Of a DNA stretch of 64,000 nucleotides, positions 57,464 through 64,000 are shown in pieces. The DNA is from an uncultured Caldimonas sp. (GTDB taxonomy: Bacteria; Pseudomonadota; Gammaproteobacteria; Burkholderiales; Burkholderiaceae). Location: NCBI RefSeq assembly GCF_946480305.1, contig NZ_CAMLJQ010000006.1, positions 1 to 64,000 on the forward strand, given 5' to 3'. A model generated the notes under the pieces. The model made no database searches and was not told the DNA's origin. It worked only from the letters and a program-made list of their open reading frames with translations. The position numbers were made by a program, and so were the translations under genes. Within the stretch, counting starts at the first letter, position 1; the number at the start of each line of letters is the position of its first letter.

Positions 57464-59320
57464 ATGGCCTTGCTACAGATCTCGGAGCCTGGGCAGTCGC
57501 CCGACCCGCATCAGCGTCGTATCGCCGTCGGCATTGACCTCGGCACCACTCATTCGCTTGTAGCCGCGATGCGCAACGGCGTGGCGGAGTGTCTGCCGGA
57601 CGATCGGGGCCGCGCGATCCTGCCGTCGGCCGTGCGCTACCTGGGGGAAGGGCGCCGTCAGATCGGGTTCGGCGCCTTGGCCGAGCAGGCGAACGATCCC
57701 GAGAACACGATCGTCTCCGTGAAGCGCTTCATGGGGCGTGCCGTGGCGGATGTGCATGGCCGTGAGCGGTTGCCCTACCGCTTCATCGACGCGCCGGGCA
57801 TGTTGCAGATCGAGACGCGTGAGGGCCCGAAGTCACCGGTTGAGGTGTCGGCCGAAATCCTGGCAACGCTCCGGTATCGAGCTGAAGACACCTTCAACGA
57901 GGAACTCTTCGGCGCGGTGATCACCGTGCCCGCCTATTTCGACGACGCACAACGCCAGGCGACCAAGGACGCTGCCAAGCTGGCCGGGCTCGACGTGTTG
58001 CGACTCATCAACGAGCCCACGGCCGCGGCCATCGCATACGGGCTCGAGAACGGCTCCGAAGGCTTGTATGCCGTGTACGACCTGGGTGGCGGCACCTTCG
58101 ACATTTCTCTGCTGCGGCTGACCAAGGGCGTGTTCGAGGTGGTCGCGACCGGCGGTGACTCTGCGCTCGGCGGTGACGACTTCGACGCCGCCCTTGCTCA
58201 GTGGGCCCTGGAGCAGGCGGATGTGGAGGCGCGGTCGCCGCACGACAAGCGACGGGTGCTGGTCGCTGCACGGGCTGCGAAGGAGACACTGTCTTCGGCT
58301 GACGTGACGCAGATGCAATTCAGCATCGATGGCCGCTCCATCGTGCTCGAAGTGACACGGCAGCGCTTCGATCAGCTCACCGCGTCATTGGTGGACCGCA
58401 CGCTGGCCTCGGTTCGCAAGGTATTGCGGGATGCGAAGGTCGGACGTGACGAGGTGCAGGGCGTGGTGATGGTCGGGGGCTCGACGCGTATGCCCCGGGT
58501 TCGGGAGGCCGTTGGCGAGTTTTTCTCGCGCGAGCCCCTCACCAACCTGAATCCGGATGAAGTGGTCGCGCTCGGCGCGGCCGTGCAGGCGAATGCCTTG
58601 GCGGGTAATCGTGAAAACGGAGAGTTGCTGCTGCTGGACGTGATTCCGTTGTCACTCGGCCTGGAAACCATGGGGGGGCTCGTCGAGCGCATCGTTCCGC
58701 GCAACAGCACCATCCCGACGGCCCGTGCGCAGGATTTCACCACCTACAAGGATGGCCAGACGGCGATCGCGATTCATGTCGTGCAGGGCGAACGGGAACT
58801 GGTGTCGGACTGTCGTTCGCTCGCGCGCTTCGAGTTGCGCGGCATTCCGCCGATGGCGGCTGGCGCGGCGCGTATCCGGGTGACGTTCCAGGTGGATGCG
58901 GACGGATTGCTCAACGTATCGGCGCGAGAAGAAGCATCGGGCGTCGAAGCATCTGTGGCGGTGAAGCCGAGCTACGGACTGAGCGACGAGCAGATTGCGC
59001 GGATGCTGCAGGAAGGCTTCTCGACCGCCGAGAGCGACATGAAATCGCGCGCGTTGCGGGAGGCAAGGGTCGAAGCCGACCGTCTGCTGCTCGCCACTCA
59101 CGCCGCACTCGAGCGGGACGGCGATCTCTTGACGCTCGAGGAGCGTCGCCGGGTCGACGCGTTGATGGAGGAGTTGGGCTCGTTGGCCGCCCAGGAAGAC
59201 CATCGGGCGATCGAGGCTGCGGTGGAGCGTCTGGCCAAGGGCACCGAGGCATTTGCCGCGGAGCGCATGAATCGAAGCATTCGCCAGGCCCTGACCGGAC
59301 GCAGCGTCGAAGAGGTCTAG
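57464..59320 (+). CDS. hscA: Fe-S assembly chaperone HscA
   Basis: Hsp70-class chaperone specialised for IscU, 618 residues, with [49 protein letters not shown] and [18 protein letters not shown] in the ATPase domain, and a substrate domain ending in a helical lid. Binds the IscU LPPVK motif. Sixth gene of the operon. Confidence 0.97.
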   Translation: MALLQISEPGQSPDPHQRRIAVGIDLGTTHSLVAAMRNGVAECLPDDRGRAILPSAVRYLGEGRRQIGFGALAEQANDPENTIVSVKRFMGRAVADVHGRERLPYRFIDAPGMLQIETREGPKSPVEVSAEILATLRYRAEDTFNEELFGAVITVPAYFDDAQRQATKDAAKLAGLDVLRLINEPTAAAIAYGLENGSEGLYAVYDLGGGTFDISLLRLTKGVFEVVATGGDSALGGDDFDAALAQWALEQADVEARSPHDKRRVLVAARAAKETLSSADVTQMQFSIDGRSIVLEVTRQRFDQLTASLVDRTLASVRKVLRDAKVGRDEVQGVVMVGGSTRMPRVREAVGEFFSREPLTNLNPDEVVALGAAVQANALAGNRENGELLLLDVIPLSLGLETMGGLVERIVPRNSTIPTARAQDFTTYKDGQTAIAIHVVQGERELVSDCRSLARFELRGIPPMAAGAARIRVTFQVDADGLLNVSAREEASGVEASVAVKPSYGLSDEQIARMLQEGFSTAESDMKSRALREARVEADRLLLATHAALERDGDLLTLEERRRVDALMEELGSLAAQEDHRAIEAAVERLAKGTEAFAAERMNRSIRQALTGRSVEEV

Positions 59321-59351
59321 AAGACCGCGCGCCCTCATACACGAGCACAAC

Positions 59352-59690
59352 ATGCCCATCATCAAGATCCTTCCCCACAGTGAATATTGCCCCGAGGGCA
59401 AGGAAATCGAAGCGCCGGCCGGCACGTCGATTTGCGAGGCATTGCTCGATCACGACGTCGAGATCGAGCACGCCTGCGAGATGAGTTGTGCCTGCACCAC
59501 CTGCCACGTGATCGTTCGCGAAGGCTATGAGTCGCTCAACGAGCCGGATGAGAGCGAGGAGGACATGCTGGACCGGGCGTGGGGTCTCGAGCCACGGTCG
59601 CGCTTGTCATGCCAGGCGATCCTTGCCCAGAAGGACGTGACGATCGAGATCCCCAAATACTCGATCAACCACGCAAAAGAGAAGCACTGA
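59352..59690 (+). CDS. fdx: ISC-type 2Fe-2S ferredoxin
   Basis: Electron donor for Fe-S cluster assembly, 112 residues. Ligands are in HACEMSCACTTCHVIV (C-x5-C-x2-C) and the fourth in RSRLSCQAIL. Ends the isc operon; no iscX follows: dnaQ starts 30 bp later. Confidence 0.95.
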   Translation: MPIIKILPHSEYCPEGKEIEAPAGTSICEALLDHDVEIEHACEMSCACTTCHVIVREGYESLNEPDESEEDMLDRAWGLEPRSRLSCQAILAQKDVTIEIPKYSINHAKEKH

Positions 59691-59719
59691 GCGGCGACAC
59701 GCTTGCCCATAATTCCGGC

Positions 59720-60427
59720 ATGACCCGACAGATCTTCTTCGACACCGAAACCACCGGCCTGAGCCCTGAATCAGGCGACCGCATCATCGAGATCGGTTGC
59801 GTCGAGATGGTGGACCGGCGACTCACCGGCAACAACAAGCACTTCTACATCAACCCCGAGCGCCCGAACAGCGAGGACGCCGTCAAGATCCACGGGTTGA
59901 CCGACGAGTTCCTGGCAGACAAGCCGGTGTTTGCGGCCGTGGTCGACGAGCTGATGGAGTACCTCGCGGGCGCCGAGATCGTCATTCACAACGCGAGCTT
60001 CGACGTCGGCTTCCTGGATGCCGAACTGAGGCGGCTGGGGCGCCCCAAGTTCGCGACGCAGGTCGGTGCCGTCACAGACAGCCTGTTGATGGCGCGCGAG
60101 ATGTTCCCGGGCAAGTCGAACTCACTCGACGCGTTGTGCAAACGTTTGGAGGTCGACAACTCCAACCGGACGCTGCACGGAGCGTTGCTCGATGCGGGAC
60201 TGCTTGCCGAGGTCTACATCCAGATGACCCGGGGCCAGGAGTCGCTGGTCATCGAAGCGCAGGAGGAGCAGGTGGAGGAGATCGTCTTGGAGAAGATCGA
60301 TCTGTCCCAGTTTGCATTGCCTGTCCTGTGCGCAACCGAGGCGGAGTCGGCGGCTCATGTCGCGGTGCTCAAAGAGCTCGACAAGTCTTCGAACGGCAAG
60401 ACAATCTGGAAGGAACCTGTGGCATAA
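59720..60427 (+). CDS. dnaQ: DNA polymerase III epsilon subunit (3'-5' exonuclease)
   Basis: Proofreading subunit of the replicative polymerase, 235 residues. Exo I is FFDTETTGLSPESGDRIIEI, exo II IHNASFDVGFLDAEL, exo III region NRTLHGALLDAGLLAEVY with catalytic His and Asp. The C-terminal tail binds the alpha subunit. ATG 59720 chosen from the conserved start TRQIFFDTET. Confidence 0.96.
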   Translation: MTRQIFFDTETTGLSPESGDRIIEIGCVEMVDRRLTGNNKHFYINPERPNSEDAVKIHGLTDEFLADKPVFAAVVDELMEYLAGAEIVIHNASFDVGFLDAELRRLGRPKFATQVGAVTDSLLMAREMFPGKSNSLDALCKRLEVDNSNRTLHGALLDAGLLAEVYIQMTRGQESLVIEAQEEQVEEIVLEKIDLSQFALPVLCATEAESAAHVAVLKELDKSSNGKTIWKEPVA

Positions 60428-60482
60428 TTTCGGTTTCCCCGAAACGCAGCACAAAAACGGCGTTCAGGGAGCACCGGATTCC

Positions 60483-60557
60483 GGGTGGTTAGCTCAGCGG
60501 TAGAGCACTGCCTTCACACGGCAGGGGTCACAGGTTCAATCCCTGTACCACCCACCA
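60483..60557 (+). tRNA. tRNA-Val (CAC)
   Basis: Cloverleaf: acceptor GGGTGGT / ACCACCC, D stem GCTC/GAGC, anticodon stem CTGCC/GGCAG with loop TTCACAC (anticodon CAC), T arm ACAGG-TTCAATC-CCTGT. The CCA end is encoded (60555-60557). Confidence 0.97.
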
Positions 60558-60563
60558 ATAGCG

Positions 60564-60600
60564 AAGCCCGCAGTCAAAACGACTGCGGGCTTTTTCGTTT
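60564..60600 (+). terminator. Rho-independent terminator after tRNA-Val
   Basis: Stem AAGCCCGCAGTC (60564-60575) / GACTGCGGGCTT (60581-60592), loop AAAAC, followed by TTTCGTTT. Confidence 0.93.
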
Positions 60601-60720
60601 GCGGGAGGGGCGGCGACGGCTAACACGCCCGGGCGGGGTACTTGTAACAGCGCCGGCGGCTTCGGTCTTCGGATCTCCGCAGCCGACGGAGGCAGTTTTC
60701 GTCTCGATTGTCGGCATGAA

Positions 60721-60736
60721 CCCCTTACCTAAGGGG
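60721..60736. repeat. Palindrome upstream of the exopolysaccharide genes
   Basis: CCCCTTA-CC-TAAGGGG, a near-perfect palindrome 118 bp before the sugar-transferase start, possible operator. The rest of 60601-60854 shows no gene; short GTTACA/TGTAAC motifs recur (60645, 60741), of unknown meaning. Confidence 0.35.
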
Positions 60737-60854
60737 GGCGTTACACCCATTCGCAGGATTGTTCGTCACAGAAGGATGTGCAGAATCGGTTGCATCGGTT
60801 TCACCTGTTTACCAGGTTGAAAAAACGCCATCCACGCCCCTCTGGGAGGACACG

Positions 60855-62264
60855 ATGAGAGTGTTCCGTCTCTTTCATCATCACGTTGCCCTTTCCACGC
60901 TGCTCGAGCTGTTCGCGGACAGCCTGCTGTGCTTTCTCGCTGCACTGTTCATCGCTTCGGCCTTGCGCATGGTGCCGGGCGAGGGGGGGGCGCTCGCCAT
61001 GCAGTCTGGCATGGTGTGGCTCGCCGGCGGCTTTGCCGCCGTGATGCTGCTGCTCTATTCGTTTGTCGGTCTGTACCGGCGCGGCGCCAAGCCCATGACG
61101 CTTGCCACCATGGTCCAGCGGGCTCTGCTCGCGCTGGTGGTGGGTGCGTATGTCACCTACTTGCTGCTCGAGTCCGTGGCAGGCGGCACTTCCTCCGCGG
61201 GTTACGTGGTGGGCGTCGCGATGGTCTATCTGCTCGTCGGCCTCGTGGTCGTGCGCGTCGCGGTATTCATGGTGCAAAAGGCCGTCGGTGTGCCGCGCGT
61301 GCTGATCGTCGGCACCGGCCCCGACGCTCAAGGCGTTGCTCGCGACCTCGCGACGCTGCGCCGTATCGAACGCCAGGTGGTCGGGTTCTACCCCACGACC
61401 GAGGCGGTCGAGGGCATGCTGCCCGACCAGAAGGTGTTCTCGCGTGACAGATCCATCGAGGAATTGGTGGCTGAGCATGGCATCGACGAGATCATCGTGG
61501 CGGCACGCGAGCAGCGTGGCGGCGGGCTGCCGATGGATCAGCTGCTGGAATGCCGCATTCGAGGCACTCCGATTCTCGACCTCGCGGGGTTCTATGAGCG
61601 GGCTCGGGCCGAAGTGCCGATCGACAGTCTCAAGGCCAGCTGGTTGATCTACAGCCAAGGTTTCGTGCAGGGGCCGGCCCGAAAGGCTGCCAAGCGCGTG
61701 TTCGACATCGTCACGTCATCCATCCTGCTGCTGGTTTCCGCTCCGATCATGCTGTTGACGGCGCTGGCCGTGCGCCTGGAAAGCCCGGGCCCGATCATCT
61801 ATCGTCAAGAGCGCGTAGGTCTCGGCGGGCGCAGCTTCATGTGTCTGAAGTTCCGCAGCATGACCGTCGATGCCGAAAAGGACGGCGTTGCCCGATGGGC
61901 CACGCAGAACGATGCTCGTGTCACCCGGGTGGGCGCGTTCATTCGCAAGACCCGCATTGACGAATTGCCGCAGCTGCTGAGCGTGCTGCGCGGTGAGATG
62001 AGCATGGTCGGGCCGCGACCGGAGCGGCCCAGTTTCGTGAAGCAACTGAAGGAGCAGATTCCGTTCTACGATCTGCGCCACAGCGTCAAACCGGGTGTGA
62101 CCGGTTGGGCACAAGTGCGATACAGCTACGGCGCTTCCGTGGAAGACGCACGCAGGAAGCACCAGTACGACCTGTATTACGTCAAGAACAACTCGCTGTT
62201 CCTCGACATCCTGGTGCTGATCGAGACCGTGAGCGTCGTGTTGTTCCGTGAGGGCTCTCGCTGA
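60855..62264 (+). CDS. Priming glycosyltransferase, XrtA/PEP-CTERM-associated exopolysaccharide (EpsB/WcaJ-like)
   Basis: Transfers the first sugar phosphate to undecaprenyl phosphate at the inner membrane. 469 residues: an N-terminal four-to-five-helix membrane part, a CoA-binding-like domain ([20 protein letters not shown]) and the C-terminal bacterial sugar transferase with [41 protein letters not shown] and [12 protein letters not shown]. The overall form fits TIGR03013. GGGAGGA precedes ATG 60855; 32 upstream codons in frame were rejected. First gene of an exopolysaccharide operon. Confidence 0.92.
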   Translation: MRVFRLFHHHVALSTLLELFADSLLCFLAALFIASALRMVPGEGGALAMQSGMVWLAGGFAAVMLLLYSFVGLYRRGAKPMTLATMVQRALLALVVGAYVTYLLLESVAGGTSSAGYVVGVAMVYLLVGLVVVRVAVFMVQKAVGVPRVLIVGTGPDAQGVARDLATLRRIERQVVGFYPTTEAVEGMLPDQKVFSRDRSIEELVAEHGIDEIIVAAREQRGGGLPMDQLLECRIRGTPILDLAGFYERARAEVPIDSLKASWLIYSQGFVQGPARKAAKRVFDIVTSSILLLVSAPIMLLTALAVRLESPGPIIYRQERVGLGGRSFMCLKFRSMTVDAEKDGVARWATQNDARVTRVGAFIRKTRIDELPQLLSVLRGEMSMVGPRPERPSFVKQLKEQIPFYDLRHSVKPGVTGWAQVRYSYGASVEDARRKHQYDLYYVKNNSLFLDILVLIETVSVVLFREGSR

Positions 62265-62335
62265 CGAAATCAGGCCGTGCAAAACGCAGGCAATATCGCT
62301 TTGCACGACCGCTCGTCCGCTTTGAAAGGTTATCC

Positions 62336-62968
62336 ATGTTCATGAACATTTCTTCCCGCGCGAGAAGCGGCCTGGTTGTCGTTGCAGGGGTGCTCTCCGC
62401 ACTGCTCGCAGGGTGCGGCAGCATCGGCGGCTACCCGCCCGCTCCCAGCGTCGCAGAGACGCCGGATCATCGCTACCAGATCGGACCGCTCGATACGCTC
62501 AATGTCGTGGTCTGGCGCAACCCGGAGCTCTCTTCCACCGTCACGGTTCGGCCCGACGGCCGCATCTCCACTCCGTTGGTCGAGGATGTCATGGCGGCCG
62601 GGCGCAACCCTGCGGACCTGGCGCGCGAGCTCGAGAAGGTATTGGCAAAGTACATCCGGGACCCGGTGGTGACGATCGTCGTCAGTGGCTTCCAGGGAAC
62701 GTTCTCCGAGCAGATCCGCATCGTGGGTGAGGCGGCACGTCCTCAAGCCGTACCGTATCGCCAGAACATGACGATCCTCGACGTGATGATCCAAGCCGGC
62801 GGCTTGACCGACTTTGCGGATGGCAACGGTGCGGTGCTGGTGCGCGGCGCCGAAGGCGGCAAGCAATACAGCGTGCGCCTGAAGGACCTTCTCAAGCGCG
62901 GCGACATCTCCGCGAATGTCGGCGTCAAGCCTGGCGACATCATCATCGTGCCTCAGAGCTGGTTCTGA
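62336..62968 (+). CDS. Polysaccharide export lipoprotein (Wza-type, XrtA-associated)
   Basis: Outer-membrane export protein, 210 residues. A lipoprotein signal ends at LLAGC (Cys27). The export domain YQIGPLDTLNVVVWRNPEL-type segment is followed by VTVRPDGRISTPLVEDV and the SLBB-like domain IRIVGEAARPQAVPYRQNMT, DVMIQAGGLTDFADGN, and VKPGDIIIVPQSWF. The short length matches the TIGR03027 export proteins of exosortase loci rather than full-length Wza. A start at Met3 is possible. Confidence 0.92.
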   Translation: MFMNISSRARSGLVVVAGVLSALLAGCGSIGGYPPAPSVAETPDHRYQIGPLDTLNVVVWRNPELSSTVTVRPDGRISTPLVEDVMAAGRNPADLARELEKVLAKYIRDPVVTIVVSGFQGTFSEQIRIVGEAARPQAVPYRQNMTILDVMIQAGGLTDFADGNGAVLVRGAEGGKQYSVRLKDLLKRGDISANVGVKPGDIIIVPQSWF

Positions 62969-63037
62969 CGGGGTGCGCCCCATGCGGGGTTGTCGGTCGT
63001 GCATGTGCACCTCGGTGCGTGACGGCCGCCTGCTGTA

Positions 63038-63067
63038 GGGACCGGTGTGCCGGTCCCGTTGCGTTTG
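63038..63067 (+). terminator. Possible attenuator hairpin between export and chain-length genes
   Basis: GGGACCGG (63038-63045) / CCGGTCCC (63050-63057), loop TGTG, then GTTGCGTTTG. The T-run is weak, so partial readthrough is likely. Confidence 0.5.
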
Positions 63068-63169
63068 TGGCGGGTAGGTCTCGGAGCAAAGCGATGCTGG
63101 GGCTTGTCGCCAAGTGCATGCGAAACATCGGTGTGAACGGAAAGGTCGCCCTTGCGGGGTGGAGCTGTG

Positions 63170-64000
63170 ATGGAAACGACTGAGGTGATCCGCCAGGCCA
63201 AGACGCTGCTGCGTGGCCTTTGGCGCCGGCGCTGGGCTGGTCTTGCGGCCGCTTGCGCGGTGGCGCTGTTGGGCGCGGTGGGTGTCGGTCTGATGCAGGA
63301 CCGCTACGAAGCGAGTTCGCGTGTTTATGTCGACACGCAGTCGGTGTTGAAGCCGCTGATGGCCGGCTTGGCTTTCCAGCCGGACATCGACCAGCAGGTG
63401 CGTATGCTCGCCAAAACGCTCGTGTCGCGCCCGAATGTCGAGCGTTTGATGGACGCGCCGGACATCGCGCTGGCACCTGCCGACCCGCGTGAGCGCGAGA
63501 AGGCGCTGATGAAGCTGATGGACAAGATCAAGGTTGCGCCCAGCGGCCAAGGCAATCTGTACACCATCAGCTACCGAGACACCGATCCGCAGCGCGCGCG
63601 GCGCCTCGTCGAGAGTCTCGTGAACCTTTTCGTGGAATCGAGCATCGGCACGAAGACGCGTGACTCGAAAGAGGCCAGCCGCTTCATCGACGAACAAATC
63701 GCCGAATACGAACACAAGCTGGTGGAGGCGGAGAACCGGCTGAAGGATTTCAAGCTGCGCAACTTTGGCGTCTCGGGTGTTTCCAACCAGGATTACTTCG
63801 CTCGGATGTCGGAGCTGGCCGACCAGGTGGGGCGGCTTCGCATCGAGCTGAGTGCGGCGGAACAATCGCGTGACGCCTTGCGACGCGAGCTCTCCTCGGA
63901 AGACCCGCAACTGCCGCCCGAATCACTGGTGGCGGCCGGCCCGGTGCAGTTGTCCGAGATCGATGCACGCCTTGAAGCCCAGAAGCGGCAGTTGGACGAG
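63170..64000 (+). CDS. Polysaccharide chain-length determinant, N-terminal part (XrtA-associated; cut by window edge)
   Basis: The first 277 codons of a Wzz/GNVR-type protein that sets chain length and assembles export complexes in the inner membrane. Membrane helix 1 (WAGLAAACAVALLGAVGVGL) follows a short cytoplasmic part, then SSRVYVDTQSVLKPLMAGLA typical of TIGR03007 members, ISYRDTDPQRARRLVESLVN, and a long coiled-coil stretch (EYEHKLVEAENRLKDFKLRN). ATG 63170 has GGAG close upstream. The C-terminus lies outside the window. Confidence 0.9.
   Translation, partial: METTEVIRQAKTLLRGLWRRRWAGLAAACAVALLGAVGVGLMQDRYEASSRVYVDTQSVLKPLMAGLAFQPDIDQQVRMLAKTLVSRPNVERLMDAPDIALAPADPREREKALMKLMDKIKVAPSGQGNLYTISYRDTDPQRARRLVESLVNLFVESSIGTKTRDSKEASRFIDEQIAEYEHKLVEAENRLKDFKLRNFGVSGVSNQDYFARMSELADQVGRLRIELSAAEQSRDALRRELSSEDPQLPPESLVAAGPVQLSEIDARLEAQKRQLDE

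Noticed and set aside
60777..60800. Sigma-54-like sequence before the exopolysaccharide genes (GTGCAG...TTGCAT)
   Set aside because: The -24 element lacks the GG doublet at the required ten-base distance from GC, so it does not meet the consensus.

Overview
The window is GC-rich bacterial chromosome, almost fully coding, and looks like a betaproteobacterium of the order Burkholderiales (Rubrivivax/Leptothrix/Ideonella-like relatives are my best guess). The grounds are the pyrG-kdsA-DUF1330-eno order, Tat-exported TakP-like TRAP binding proteins, a PHB depolymerase, a TIGR02449-zapA-6S RNA block, a complete iscRSUA-hscBA-fdx operon, and the opening genes of an XrtA/PEP-CTERM-type exopolysaccharide cluster. 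I saw no insertion sequence, prophage, CRISPR array, rRNA operon or replication origin. Apart from the two genes cut by the window ends, all recognised genes look intact.

Layout. 1-13956: housekeeping genes, namely eno (cut by the left edge), a DUF1330 gene, kdsA, pyrG, the overlapping set mutS / Anbu proteasome-like protease / hydrolase, suhB, a DUF1176 gene, trmJ, cysE, mog, darP and pmbA. 13957-20580: a TRAP-transporter island with three tandem paralogous solute-binding proteins, each with its own promoter and terminator, facing dctQM. All four promoters share one operator-like motif at nearly fixed spacing. 20761-26372: miscellaneous genes, including yqeY, rpsU, a BaiN-like flavoprotein, a sterol-desaturase-like protein and MFS and LysE exporters.

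26353-39457: a nitrate-assimilation island. On the minus strand nirB, a periplasmic double-PilJ-domain protein, nirD, nasA, ybiB and cobA follow each other; nitrate goes to nitrite and ammonium, and CobA makes the siroheme precursor for NirB. Beyond nirB lie a PP2C phosphatase-kinase fusion, a NarK-type transporter and, divergent from narK, a regulator made of a degenerate receiver, an ANTAR RNA-binding domain and two PilJ/NarX-like nitrate-sensor helices. The narK leader can fold two hexaloop hairpins, one with the ANTAR signature A1/G4. This is the most interesting system here: a one-protein nitrate sensor and antiterminator, with a periplasmic relative of its sensor inside the operon it probably controls.

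39658-46037: a PAS-GGDEF-like protein with an altered active-site signature, a TauE exporter, an EVE-domain protein, 6S RNA, zapA and its partner, then a cobalamin riboswitch driving overlapping cobU-cobT-cobS-cobC. 46009-54131: nth with a lone rsxB, phaZ, an aromatic/aspartate aminotransferase, uvrB, a ROK regulator and a low-molecular-weight phosphatase. 54139-60557: the ISC iron-sulfur operon, dnaQ and tRNA-Val(CAC). 60601-64000: start of the exopolysaccharide locus (priming sugar transferase, outer-membrane export lipoprotein, chain-length protein cut by the right edge).
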